Origin: Otatea glauca
Lineage: Eukaryota > Streptophyta > Magnoliopsida > Poales > Poaceae
NCBI GenBank assembly: GCA_036346275.1
Contig: JAYEVK010000219.1
Span: forward strand, 1-64,000
Length of the DNA stretch: 64,000 nt
Reading direction: 5' to 3'
The number at the start of each line of letters is the position of its first letter. Position 1 is the stretch's first letter. The notes under the pieces are model-generated. The model had not been told where the DNA came from, made no database searches, and saw nothing but the letters and a program-made list of their open reading frames with translations. Made by a program: the position numbers and the translations under genes. Shown in pieces: positions 36,985 to 49,068 of the stretch.

Positions 36985-38185
36985 ATACCGGTGAAAGAAA
37001 AGAGCTTAGGATAGAATCGCCTTAACTTTTCAATGTTCCGCATTAGGGAGGATGCGACCATCGGCGCCCTGAGTCGAAGGTGCGGTCGGAGAACTTCCAC
37101 GACGGTGAAAGGACCCTCCGGGGGCGCTACCAGCTTATCTTTGGTTGTCCGGACCGACGCGAACCAAGTCGCCATTATAACAAGGATCGTCCTCGAACTT
37201 GGCGGCCGTGGTAGCGGCTTGAGGCTTGTTGATATCGGCCGACCGCAGGGCGGCCACGCCGCGCGCCTCGTCCGAGCCGGTCGATGGCGTCTTGTTGCGG
37301 CGAGCCCTCGAGCCTCATCGGCTTGCAATCTCGGGAGCCGATTCGTGTCGATGGGCAAACGGCCCGGCAGCGAACACCATAAAGAAGGGTGTGAACCCGG
37401 TCGCCGGTCGGCGTGGTCCGCAGACTCAGAGGACGGAGGCGGCTCGGCTACCGGGCCTGCGAAATGCTTGAGCCGATCGAAGATCCGCGCTTGAGTCCTG
37501 AAGGATCATGCCGTTAGTGCGCCGACCGCCGTTAGTCCGCGGATGGCTATCACTGCCCAATCGACACGGATGTTGAAGTCGCCACGAACTTCGAGAATTC
37601 CTTCCCCGTGAATGCGTGTTCGGTTGCCGGTGATGATGGGTTTGGGACTCCAAACCTAAAAACGATGTCGCGGAAGAAGATGGCGCTTGTACCGACGCGT
37701 GGCGCCACGACCGCTTGGCCTCTATCCACTTGGTGAACTTATCTACCGCGACGAGCGGTGGGTGAAACCCCGGCGCTTTCCGAAGGCTCGACCAAATCGA
37801 GTCCCCGACGGCAAAAGGCCACGTGATGGGATCGCTCAGAAGCTTGGGCCGGCAGATCGTCTCACGAAAGCAAAGAATCGGCATCCTTCGCGAGTGCGTT
37901 TATATGCTCACCGACAGCCCGGTTGGCAAGAGAAACCTTGTCGAAAGGCCTTTCCCACAAGAGATCGGGTGTCTGCGTGGTGACCGCAGACTCCATTGTG
38001 TATGTCGTCCAAATTGCTTTCCTTGGTCGGTCAAGATACATTTTGGAGGACCGAGGGACTCCTTTTGTAGAGGTCAGGGCGATCAGACGAAGGATTTTGC
38101 TCGTGGGCGAGCGCGCCGGCCCTCGGTCGGGTCGAAGTGACCGTCCGTCAAGCGGTCGATGTAGGGCCTCCTCGGTCGGACTCAA
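36985..38185 (-). pseudogene. integrase domain, frameshifted
   Basis: The core block LVAVDKFTKWIEAK lies at about 37714-37755, preceded by WPFAVGDSIWSS. The C-terminal module follows in another frame with APPEGPFTVVEVLRP at about 37115-37165 and NIEKLRRFYP near 37000, matching the gypsy integrase tail that ends pol. Confidence 0.8.
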
Positions 38186-38189
38186 GTGC

Positions 38190-39300
38190 TAGCACACCGC
38201 GGGCGAGATCCGTAAGTCTACGCCCGATCGCAAGGCGTCGATCCGGGCGGCCGTCTTTGGATTGGTCGGGTGGCCGCCGCCGAGTCCACCGAATGATGGC
38301 CGCAGGAGGTCGAGACGAAGATCCCGGCGGGACGAGCTCTCTCGCTGGAGGCAAGATTGGCCGGTGATCGGCCTCGCCATTGTAGCGTCGGTAGCTATGG
38401 TGAAGCTTCGAAACCCTTGAACCGCTCCTCGGCGGCGTGCTTCTCGACGATGCAGCGGCCACGCTGGCGTCTCGGGCTCCGCGACCTTCATGACTTGGTC
38501 GACGACAAGCTTGGAGTCCCGTGGGCGTAGAGCCGGCGGCACCGAGGTCGGCGGCGATCCGAGACCGTTGGCGAGCCTCGATGCTCGGCAATGTTGTTGG
38601 TCGCGTCGAAGAGCAACCTAATGGCGTGTTGAAGCTGTTCGAGCGGGGAGATGATGGCGACTCCGCGCGCGCCATTCTTGGTGTAAGACCGTCGAAGTAC
38701 ATTGTCAAGACTGGTCTTCACCCACCGTGGTGCTTCGGGTTGATCACCTCGGCGCAGTCGGCGAGCTCGCGACTTGATCGCCGTCAGGGGCGATATTATG
38801 CCATGGCCGCTAAGCTCGAGCGCCCATTTGGCTATCCTTCACGAGGCATCGCGATTGTGGATGATCTCGCCTAGTGGGGACGTGGTCACCATGTGATGGC
38901 GTCTTGATCGAAGTAGTGAACGAGTTTCCTCTTTGCGATGAGCACCGCGTAGAGTAACTTCGCACTGTAGGTACCGAGTCTTGGACTCGAAAGTACCTCA
39001 TCGATGAAGTAGACCGCCCGTTGTACCTTGAGCTCACGGCCTTCTTCCGCTTCGCTCCACCACGAGGGCCGCGGCGACGACTTGAGTAGTGGCGATGTAG
39101 AGGAGCAATGATTCACACAGTGCCGGGCGACGGGGATCGGAGGCGAGGACAGAAGGCCTTCAGCGGTGAGGGCCTCCCGAGCCTCGGGTGTCCAACCCAA
39201 GCGGCCGGTTCTTGAGCAACTGAGAAGCGGCATTCGCGCTCGCGAGGCGAGACACGAACGGCTCAAAGCCGCCAGCACCGGTCGGCCCTCTGGACCCCTT
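38190..39300 (-). pseudogene. RNase H region of pol, frameshifted
   Basis: Minus-strand blocks resemble gypsy RT-thumb and RNase H: VQRAVYFIDEVLSSPRLGTY and KLLYAVLIAKRKLVHYF near 38920-39040. A later segment (about 38450-38520) has DSKLVVDQVMK and corresponds to the RNase H DSxLVVxQ motif. Frames change repeatedly. Confidence 0.75.
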
Positions 39301-39950
39301 TGAGGTTGCCGACGGCCCATCCTGCGATCGCCGAGATCTTCTCTGATTGGCCTCGATGCCTCGCTCGAGACGATGAAGCCTAAGAGCTTTCCTTTGGGGA
39401 CCCGAAGACGCTTCTACGGGTTGAGCTTTATGCTAAACCGCCGAAGGTTCGCGAAAGTCTCTTCTAGGTCGGCGATAAGGTCGTCGACCTTCCGGTCTTT
39501 ACGACAATATCGCCGACATACGCCTCAACGTTGCGGCCGATCCGGTCATTGAAGCACGTTTGCATACATCATTGGTATGTAGCGCCCGCGTTCTTCGTAG
39601 CCGAAGGGCATTGTGACATAGCGAACGAGCCGAGCGGAGTGATGAAGGAAGTCGCGGTGGTCGGACTCCTTTAGCGCAACGGTGGTAGCCCGAGTAGGCA
39701 TCGAGAAGGAAAGAGATCTCGCCCAGTGGTGGAGTCGATGACTTGGTCGATGCGAGGTAAGGGAATGGGTCCTTGGGACATGCTTTGTTGAGACTCGATA
39801 GTCAACACACATTCTCCATTGCCGTTCTTCTTTTTACAAGTATAGGGTTGGCTAGCCACTCGGGTGGCGCACCTCTTTTCTGAACCTGCCGCCAAGAGTT
39901 TGGCGATCTCTCCTATAACCTGCGCTTTCCTCGTCGAGCGTTGCGGCGTT
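39300..39950 (-). pseudogene. reverse transcriptase domain, frameshifted
   Basis: Recognisable RT blocks occur in two frames: PLPRIDQVIDSTTGRDL (minus frame ending 39671), CVDYR at about 39797-39809, and YVTMPFG at about 39617-39597. The segment with the catalytic YxDD box is not cleanly readable because of frameshifts. Confidence 0.75.
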
Positions 39951-40099
39951 GGGCGGACGGCTTTGAGCACGGTCGGACGCTCAAGGAGTGCTCGGCGACC
40001 TCCTTTGGAATGCCGGCATGTCGGAGGACCTCCATGCGAAGACATCTTTGTTAGTGCGGAGGAAGTCGACGAGCGCTTCCTATTTGGCGAGGAGCGTGG

Positions 40100-40700
40100 C
40101 TCGACCCAAGACGGTCTTGGTCGGATCACGAGGATCGACCGTGACCTCCTTCGTGTCCTCGGCGGATTTGAAGGATCCCACCGATTTGCCGGATTCGGGG
40201 ACGGACTCGCGGCTTCCTCCCGAGCTTGTTGAGTTCCGTAGAGCAACGATCGCTGAGGCGAGTTGCGGCACCGCCAAGGCCGCAGATTGAAGGCAGCTGG
40301 AAAGACGATGCATGATAATGACTCCATGCGGTCCGCATCTTCGACGAGGTAGGCGTAGCTGGGGATCGCCATGAACTTGGCGTAGCATGGCCTCCCCAGG
40401 ATGGCGTGGTAGGCGCCGGGGAAATCCACGACCTCGAAGGTGAGGGTCTCGGTGCGGAAGTTTCCCGGCTCCCCGAAGGTGACGGGCAGGTCGACCTGCC
40501 CGAGCGGATGGGCTTGCTGGCCCGGGATGACGCCATGGAAAGGTGCCTTGCTTGGCCGGAGGCTTGAGCGCGGGACCCCTATAGCGTCGAACGTCTCAAC
40601 GTAGAGGATGTTAAGGCCGCTGCCCCCGTCCATCAGCACCTTCGTGAGGCGCCGTTCGCCCGACGGGCCGACCACCACCGGTACCTCCTACCGTGGACGC
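40100..40700 (-). pseudogene. retropepsin (aspartic protease) domain
   Basis: A minus-strand frame starting at 40678 has the catalytic motif LMDGGSGLNILY at about 40639-40604, followed by PLGQVDLPVTFG and AYHAILGRPCYAKFMAIPSY, the standard order of gypsy proteases. The frame stays open through this domain, the best-preserved part of pol. Confidence 0.85.
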
Positions 40701-41079
40701 GATCGGGTGATCGGTCGATCAAAGGTGATCGGGAACTCCGACCACCGAAGATATTGGGGACGCCGGTGACGGTGTGGACCTCGCGATAAGCAAGCTTGAG
40801 TCGACGCTTGTCGGCGAGTGCCGATCCTCCGAAGATCATGAGGCGTACGTGGGCTCGGGAACTCGTCGTCTGCCTTCTTCTCCGCCGTTCGCGGGGCGCG
40901 GCGAGCTTCTTTCCTTTGCGGCGTGGTGGGGACGCCAGAGAGATAGCGCCTCGGGACTTCGTAGTCCGTGCCCATTTGTGTGACGAAGAACCCATGGTTC
41001 TGCATGGGCGATCCATCAATTTCTCGAAGTGGTGGGGCGGCGATTACCGCGCTGCTTCGCTGGCGGCGGTCGGCCGTGG

Positions 41080-42600
41080 CGATCACTGGGTCTCACTTGA
41101 TCTGCTTCCTGTCTGCCTGCTTGTCGAAGCGGCCGGAAGGAGACCAGTTTTGACGCCTGCTCTGGCTGGGCCTTTCCTCCTTCGAAAATAGCCCCTCGGC
41201 CTCCTCACGAGGCGTGGTTGAATGGCGATGTCGAGAGCTCCTTGGTGGTCTGGGCTTGAGGCGGCCCGGCTTGTGCACCAAGGCCTTGCAGAGGTGCCGT
41301 AGATGAAGGCTCCCACGACATCGGCGTCGGAGATGTCGGGAGCTCGTTACCTGGCGGGAAAACCTCGGATGTAGTCCCGGAGAGTCTCCCTGGTGCCGCT
41401 GCGACCTTCGAGTCCCAGGAGTTACCGGCGCTTATAAGTGCCACGAAGTTACCGACGAAGAGATTCTTCAAGTCGGCCAGTTCACGGCGGTTTTGAGGCG
41501 GTACTGAGCGAGCTCGGCCGAGTCCGCGAGGTAGATGGGAGAATCTTGGATGATGAAGAGATCATCTGTCGCTCCCGACCCAACACGCGAGCCGTAATCT
41601 TGAGCAGACACCGGGTTGGTGGCCCGTGTACTTGGCAATGTTGGTAGGCGCCGGAATCGGGCGGAAATCGCTGGCGGATCCTTGGCAAAAGCCCGTGGTC
41701 CGGGACCATCGAGGGCTCGGCTGCCGATAGTGGCGCTCACCATCCGCAACACGTGAGTGGGGGCGTCCTCCGCCATCTTTCTTCGCGCCTCGAGGGTGGC
41801 GCGGATGTCGTAAACATTACCGAGGGCGGCGGCGCACCGTGCGTGAGTCTGAGGTGGTTCATGGTGGGGTGCGGTCTTGCCGCACGGCCGGCTCGCATGG
41901 CGATGCAGGCCCGGTGGCGGAAGTAGCGCCCGGTGTGGTAGGGCCGGAGGCTCTGCATGTCTTTGCTGCAATGCCGCGCGCTCCACCACCCCGGGTTCCG
42001 TAGGTAGCTCGCCTCCGGGTTTGCGACTCGGAAGGCCTCGAGCAAAGATGCGGCCGCAGCCACGTTTTGGCTTCGTGAGGAAAAAGCTGGGGCGCGGATT
42101 CGCCCCAACTTGTGGTGCTCTTGGCGCGCGCGCGCTGCGTCGCCAAGACTTGCGCGGCTCGGCGGGCTCCCTGCTCCAGTTGGCTGGGCCGGTCAGCTCG
42201 ACCTTCGCTCCTCCAGCTCTGCTGGCGTTGCGTTGGAGCTCGGTAGCGAAACTGGCGGCCAGCGTTCGCCTTCGCGGCTGGTATTCCCCTCCGTGCCTCG
42301 GTCGCCGGACGGGGACCGTCGTGAGCCGCGGTGGCTACGACCAAATCGGTATGCTCGCCACGTTGCACTCGCGAGTCACGCTGCTGGGCGGATACTCGTG
42401 TCGGGCTGGAGCCGTGGGCTGGAAGAGTCTTCAAAGAACTCGTGGATGGAGGTTGGCATGTAGCCGACCATAGCTACAAGTCGTGGCGAGGGAGGTGACA
42501 GGATCTCTGCTGGCGGGCCGGGGCTTTCGCCAAAGGAGGTATAACGCTCCTCGTGTTCGGCTTTGGGGCTATGGGCGCTCAAGCCGGAGTGGGACGGTTA
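41080..42600 (-). pseudogene. gag remnant of the 15-kb element
   Basis: Minus-strand frames downstream of the 5' LTR carry gypsy gag blocks in order: an N-terminal Gln/Arg-rich part (about 42434-42100), IYLADSAELAQYRLKTAVNW (about 41485-41550), KNLFVGNFVALISAG (about 41425-41470) and NELPTSPTPMSW (about 41320-41355). Several frameshifts break it. In active relatives this is the capsid/nucleocapsid precursor. Confidence 0.75.
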
Positions 42601-42804
42601 CGGAGATGGTGTCCGGCTCCCGCAGCGCCCGCCCTCCCGCGGCTGATGAGCGTGAGCTCTCCTCCCAGGTGCCGGTGAAGCCGAGGGCCGAGCGGATCCG
42701 GCTCCTAACACATCATGCCGTCGTTGGAGAAGAATGCCATCAAGGAGACGAATGGGAATCCGGAGATCTGTCAAGAAGCGCATGAAGCCCCTACTGGGCA
42801 TGGC

Positions 42805-43856
42805 TGCCGGCGTTTGGCGCTTCGGCAAGTAAATTTGTAAGTCTAAGGGCTGCAGCGTTCCCGCTCCTGAATGGTTAGACCGGAGTCCAAGATGTATCTT
42901 GGTTCGGGCCAAGGTCCTACTCCGATTAAATGCGTTGGTATTGTATTCATTGGGGTGCGGATAGCACTGAGAGTTTTTACAAGCGAGAGGTGGAGCCTCA
43001 ACACTAGAATGATCTAAACTTCGCTCTCGAAGGAGAAGAAAAAGAAGAAGAGGAAGAAGAGGAAAAAGCTCTCTGTAGCTCTTACTCCTTTTTCCTGTTA
43101 GGAGGTTCCCGCCTCCTTTCAAGATCTGAAGGCGGGTTACATCGAGAATTGGCGAAGTGCGGTGAGCTACTTCTAGGGGCTTCGTCTTGCCCAGCGTCGC
43201 CATCGCTCATGCCCGTGGTCGCTTACTCCCATCGGCCGAGTCGTCGCTTTCCGAGCCTATGCTTGGTCGGTGGTCTAGCCGGTCGAGTGGTTAGGTAATC
43301 CTCCGGAAGTGGCGTGGCGCTCTCGTGATCCATGTGGGTCTTGGCGTAGTCGCGTGTGACGTTGGAGTTGCCTCGGGAGAGGCGTGTCCTTGCTTGTGGG
43401 TGGGTGGTGATGGGACAGAGAGGCGTGGCTTCGCAGACTTATCAAATCGTCTTGGGAAGGACCACCGCCTCGCTCGATCCACTAATGACCGTTTCGTGGG
43501 GCACGTGGCCTTAGGTTGACACGGACTCGATGCGCGCGACGCTGCTCGAAGTCGGAGTCGCGGGATCCCGTCCGCCGCGGTCGGGAACCCTTGCTCGAAG
43601 TCAGCGCGGATCCCGCCCCCACGCGGGTCGGGAACCTCTTTGAGTCGGGCCGGGATCCGCCCCGCCGCGGGGTCGGGAACCTCTTGAGTCGGTCCGGGAC
43701 CGGTCGGGAATGGTCTCCTGAATGGTCTCGTAGGCATTTGGGTAGCGGTAGGGACGGCTGTTTAGTTTGAAGGGCGTATTCGAGGCCGCCGCTTTGCCTG
43801 GCTTTGCTTGTTGCAATTGGGCCGTTGGTGCACCCCTGTTTTATGAGTATTCGTCA
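42805..43856 (-). repeat. 5' LTR of the 15-kb element
   Basis: 1052 bp. Starts TGACGAATACTC on the minus strand, ends CGCCGGCA at 42805. Next to it the minus strand reads GCCATGCCCAGTAGGGGC, a degenerate version of the primer-site region of the gypsy element at 2449 (GGCGCGCCAGGTAGGGG). Confidence 0.95.
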
Positions 43857-43861
43857 CCATG

Positions 43862-45515
43862 GTTTTACGATTTGTTTGAATGTGACTTATATTATATACA
43901 TATTTAATTTTTAAAATATTTTAGTACTAAAAGCGTGATTTAAGAACGACCATAATAGCTGTTATAGGTTTTTTTAGGACCAAGCCACGAAAATAGTGAT
44001 TTAAAACTTTGATGCTTAACGGAGTAAGTGTTAACTATAGAAAGAAAAATGTAAGATTTGACCTACTTGAATTGTGAAATAAAATAGCCCGGTAAAAATG
44101 AACATATGTATACATTGTGGGAAACACAGAGTAATATAAAAGAGCTTTTTTTTCTTACTAATTTATTTTTAAAAATAAAAGCTTGCTTACAAGCAGATCG
44201 GAGTTGGTAAAATGAACATCAGATTAATACATTAAGCAACTCTCTAATCAATCATTTAGTTGTCAAGTCCTTTATTCATGGAACAAGTTGTACGAAATCA
44301 TTGGCAAACTATTTTCAATTCTGCTGTGTTGGTTAACTTCTAAGAAATGTGTAGGACCTATTCAAATTGTGGCCTTTTCCTCCACAGTAAGCATGATTTC
44401 AATGCCGTTAAGAGTTGATTATAGGAGGGAAATGGGAATGGGAGGAACAGGAGACAATTATGAATCATAAGCCTAACACAGCAGAAGTCAACATGAGCAG
44501 GTACTCTTGCCCATGTCACTTTTGTCTCCCCCAAGGTTTGTAGCAGTAGGGATGCTAAGTTTTTAGTCCCTTTTGAGGCATCAGGCATGTGACATGCTCT
44601 TCCTATGGCTATATATCTTATAGTTTAGTAATCCCCTACCTACCTACCTACCATATGAGAGAACATTAGAGGATAATACATCAGGCACCAGAATGTTTGA
44701 TAGAAATATGTAAATAACAGCGAGCCATCAAACTGCAAAATATATATCGCGAACAAGATAAAGATATAAACAGTAATTAATGTAGACCACTAATGCAGTA
44801 CAAACACGAAAACCCCTAGTTAAACTTTTTCAATACATTCCCTCTACGCTGATTCTTCCCGTGTCAATTGAGTAAGGATATGAAATTACATAAAAATAGG
44901 TAAAAATAGTACTTGATCACTACTGCGAGTAGTAACATCTCATTTTTCTTCAGGAAACTTCTGTATTTACCTAGCACGAAGACGACGGTTCCCGCAGTAT
45001 ACACGTAGCATATGGAGTATATACTATATAGCTGCAAGTCTCTGGCAGTAACAACCACGCTATTGTTTTCTTGAAGAAACGGCCACTGATATGTGCTGCA
45101 CAGAAGAACAAGGCTTCTTCTCTACCGGTGCTGAGGCTTTGGCAGTTGAACTCCTGCCGGGAATGGCCATGCGAGCACCTAGCGCGAATCATCGCGCATC
45201 CTGTGCTTCGGAGTAGGTAGTACATCGCACATCCCCTTTGACCTGTCGGCAACTCGGCATGCGTGTGTTAGCACTTAGCAGGATATCAGTTCCTGAGTCC
45301 CTGACTGTACAACAAAAGGCGTAATGCTACAAATGCTCTCTAGCCATTGGATGAACCATCCAAACTTTCAGTTTGATACAAGAGGATATTAAAAATAAAA
45401 ACTCCTGACATCCGCCGCCACCTGACCCATATCTCCTAAGGGAATACATCGGCCTATGGTCTATCATTCAATCTGTGCCTCTTTAACAACAGATGCATGA
45501 TGCTATCATATTTGT
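43862..45515. other. intergenic, no feature recognised
   Basis: AT-rich host sequence to the right of the retrotransposon. The ORFs are short and show no known domain. A few plant cis-like palindromes occur but nothing specific. Confidence 0.5.
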
Positions 45516-45700
45516 AGTGAAACATGAAATACACTTTATTAAGGATATAAAGAGGACACACCACACTACTTTGCAGTGAAAGTATTTTGCAGTGAAACAT
45601 GAAATACACTTTATATTTGTGCCTCTTTATTAAGGATATAAAGAGGACACCACACTACTTTGCAGTGAAACATGAAATACACTTTATATTTGAGCTTTCT
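45515..45700. repeat. interleaved direct repeats
   Basis: gtgaaacatgaaatacactt occurs at about 45519, 45595 and 45663. A longer block, attaaggatataaagaggac then cacactactttgcagtgaaa, occurs at about 45538 and 45631. Copies are nearly identical, so the duplication is recent. Confidence 0.85.
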
Positions 45701-45776
45701 TACTGTACACTAAATTTAACGTGGACCGTTCATTCTTTCCGATCCAATGGATTAGATTAGTTAGTATTTATTTATA

Positions 45777-45931
45777 CTTCCTCCGATAGTATAGCAGTAC
45801 AAATACCCTTGATAAATCAATATCTAGATTTGATTTCTACTACCCACTATATATTACCAGTATAATACATTGTAAAACTTCTCTTATATTTATAGATAAA
45901 AAATATGTCATGTAAACTCGGACAGAGGATG
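45777..45931. mobile_element. short, degenerate Stowaway-like MITE
   Basis: Left end CTTCCTCCGATAGTATAGCA after TA (45775-45776) and inverted right end CATCCTCTGTCCGAGTTTAC before TA (45932-45933). 155 bp, weak terminal pairing. Confidence 0.5.
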
Positions 45932-46940
45932 TACAATTATACGATACGATACCACGACAATGTCCGAAAAATCTTACATATTATATATCCTTCGATCCAA
46001 CACTTGTGTAAAAAAGACACGGCGCTGTAGCATCATGCTTTGATCCCCACAGGTGGGGGATACGAATCCGTGCTCAGTGGTCGCTAACAATAAGAAAACC
46101 TCCATGCGCACAGCCCTGCATACGGTGTTGCATTAATCAATACCCTCCGACCTGTAACGACACTCGCGTATAACAAAAGTAGCAGGATTAATTAATTGGG
46201 AAGCAAAACCTCACCTTTGTTACGCCTTTTGTACTTTTTGTCAGTTTGATTTCACATATGATATGTTTGTATTGTCATGTGTTGCGCGAGGTTAACTATG
46301 TTGGGGACTTGGGAGTATGTACTACTTACTACTTGTTAGGGGTGGGCCTACCGTGATGCAAAAAGGTTCGAGTGAGAGCGATGACTGACCGATTGTAAGA
46401 TTGTATCTGCCTTATTTAGGTAGTTAAACTTGTGACATTCGGATCCAGGAGGTGGCAATATTAAACAATCACAAAATTATGCGATTAGTTCATAAACAAA
46501 GTTTCCGGTAATACCGTATTGTGGTATGTGGGTACGTTTGTTAGGCATTGTATGGTGCAGCTGTACATATGGGCAGCATAATCAACACAGCTTCTTTATC
46601 TCATTTAAGTTTTAGCTTCTCAGTAAAAAAGAAAAAAATATTAAGCTTAAACTTATCTGAGAAATCTCTCCATCTACACTTTGTTTACGAAAGTTAAATC
46701 TTCGAGTAACTTCACACTGAAAATGCAGCCGCTAACAAGACGTTAAGACTGTTAGGCCTTGGGAGGAGGCAAGTCTAAACCTTTGGAGTTACTTGATGGA
46801 AAAACTACTGCCGAAGCAGTTGAAAACAGTGCCAAGCGAGCTCACTGATTCTATACGCATTGCCTAACAACCCAGCTGCCCAGCTGCATCTCACCGTCCT
46901 CTGCTCGAAACCACCCTTCTTTCCTTACTCCTCCCACTGT

Positions 46941-46950
46941 GTATATATAC
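46941..46950 (+). promoter_or_regulatory. TATA box of peroxidase 2
   Basis: gtatatatac lies 104-113 bp before the ATG at 47054, in a pyrimidine-rich promoter. Transcription would start near 46975, giving a leader of about 80 nt. Confidence 0.7.
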
Positions 46951-47053
46951 CACCCCATGCCACCTCCTCCCCATCCACAAGAAGAGAAGTAGAAACAAAC
47001 AAGTAGCAACTCCTTCCTGTCGCTTGAAACGCAGTGCAGCAAAGGTTACTTAC

Positions 47054-49068
47054 ATGGCGACTTCCATGGGTTGCCTGGTGGTGCTCTGCCTAGTTTCTCC
47101 CCTCCTCCTCGCCGACGCCGTCCGCGGCAACCCCTGGTACGGCTTGTTCCCGCAGTTCTACGACCACTCGTGCCCAAAGGCGAAGGAGATCGTGCAGTCC
47201 ATCGTGGCGCAGGCCGTCGCCAAGGAGGCCAGGATGGCGGCGTCCTTGGTCAGGCTGCATTTCCATGACTGCTTTGTCAAGGTCTCTGCTCCCTCTTGCT
47301 ACAGTACTCTATCATTTACATGATTCGACAAAGCTATGATGAGATGCTTGCTGAACGTAGTTCCTGCAGTGTAGTGCTGCAAATTGCGTGCTTAACATCT
47401 TGAGTTGTATGTTTAGTACAATTAGATTGTACGTTTCGACGACAATGGTATGCGTTTTATTTGATATTCTAAGGGTGAAACCCATATAAAGGTATTGCAA
47501 ACGAATAAACAAAGAAATGGGCTACTTCTTTTTGCTATATTTGTACCTAGGTATTGGAAAAGATATCCTTAGGAGCATGGAAGAACCTGTAATTTTTAGG
47601 CTAAATTTTTTACCAATGAAAAGATAGCCTACCTACATTGCCTATTTGCCCATGCCAGCACTACTTTTTGTCTTGGTGACATGGTCGAGTCCGTACCATG
47701 ATTGCTTACTTCTGTCGTTTTAAAAGAGAGGAAGATTGCTTAATTCAAATGCACAATAATTGGCGCTCTGTATGCAATGTTCACCCTCCACTCAATGCAT
47801 GTGCCGAATCATATGCTACTGTTTCGTTACATGTGCCTAATCAATCTATGTACTGTTTGCATGTGCCTAATCTATCCACTAAACTTTTCGGACATGTTTG
47901 TGTGTGTAGGGGTGCGACGCGTCCGTGCTGCTGGACAACAGCAGCAGCATAGTCAGCGAGAAGGGGTCCAACCCCAACAGGAACTCCCTCAGGGGGTTCG
48001 AGGTCGTCGACCAGATCAAGGCCACCCTGGAGGCCGCCTGCCCCGGCACCGTCTCCTGCGCCGACGTCCTCGCCCTCGCCGCCCGCGACTCCACCGTCCT
48101 CGTACGTAGCACCACCAGTAACTCTGTCCAACCGCAAAGAAAGAACAGATCGAATTAGCTCAAGGGAAAATGAGCATGACTTCTGCTCTATTTATATATG
48201 CCTATCTATAGCCTTGGTGAAATACTGTCCCTGGTACCAGTCAAAATTATAGTTGCCGGATTCGCTTATAGGATTCGTGTTCGCTTCTAAAAATTAGAAG
48301 AAAAAGTGGCAAACTACGAACTCTAATTCCACGAACCACATTTCTAACGACTATGGCTAATTAAAACAATGCAGTCTGTGATTCTTTTGGGCTCAAACCT
48401 GCAGGTTGGTGGTCCACACTGGGACGTGCCGCTCGGCCGGAGGGACTCTCTGGGTGCAAGCATCCAGGGCTCCAACAACGATATCCCAGCTCCCAACAAC
48501 ACCCTCCCGACCATCGTCACCAAGTTCAAGCGCCAAGGCCTCGACGTCGTCGATGTTGTCGCCCTCTCCGGTAAAACTTCTTGCATTCATGATCTCATCC
48601 AGCCTTCGTTATGTCTCGGTGAACTTACATTGCGCAACATGGTACACAGGTAGCCACACCATCGGTATGTCTCGGTGCACCAGCTTCCGCCAGAGGCTGT
48701 ACAACCAGACCGGCAATGGCATGGCTGACAGCACACTGGATGTGTCCTACGCGGTCCAGCTGAGGCAGGGGTGCCCCCGCTCCGGCGGCGACAACAACCT
48801 CTTCCCACTGGACTTCGTCACCCCGGCCAAGTTCGACAACTTTTACTTCAAGAACCTCCTGGCCGGCAAGGGCCTCCTCAGCTCTGACGAGGTCCTGCTC
48901 ACCAAGAGTGCCGAGACGGCGGCACTCGTGAAGGCATACGCAGCTGATGTGAACCTCTTCTTCCAGCACTTTGCACAGTCGATGGTGAAGATGGGCAACA
49001 TCTCGCCGCTGACCGGGTCACAGGGGGAGATCAGGAAGAACTGCAGGAGGCTCAACAGCTACCACTGA
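47054..49068 (+). CDS. class III secretory peroxidase, second copy
   Basis: Exons 47054-47281, 47910-48101, 48405-48570, 48650-49068; all GT-AG; 1005 bp, 334 residues. Signal peptide MATSMGCLVVLCLVS onward. Distal site RLHFHDCFVKG (Arg67, His71), proximal His198 in SGSHTIG, and the family's cysteines (SCPKAKE, DCF, GCDAS, ACPGTVSCAD, SRCTSF, GCPRSGGD, RKNCRR). It acts in the apoplast on phenolics with H2O2. Its C-terminus (MGNISPLTGSQGEIRKNCRR) is close to Arabidopsis PRX72/PRX9-type enzymes; exact orthology is uncertain. Exons are markedly GC-rich. Exons 2 and 3 are exactly as long (192 and 166 bp) as in the peroxidase at 16839-18636, and intron phases agree. Confidence 0.97.

Larger units (their letters stand above)
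28708..43856 (-). mobile_element. complete 15-kb Ty3/gypsy retrotransposon, Tat/Grande-type
   Basis: 15,149 bp bounded by two LTRs and a perfect 5-bp target duplication, ccatg at 28703-28707 and 43857-43861. In element orientation (minus strand): 5' LTR 43856-42805, gag, protease, reverse transcriptase, RNase H, integrase ending about 36985, then a 7-kb spacer, then the 3' LTR 29767-28708. The spacer holds an ORF on the opposite strand (33235-36172) and a satellite-like array (30785-32330). An extra antisense ORF between pol and the 3' LTR, with tandem repeats, is known from the Tat lineage (Grande of maize, RIRE2-like elements of rice). Every coding part carries frameshifts, so this copy is not autonomous. 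Confidence 0.95.
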
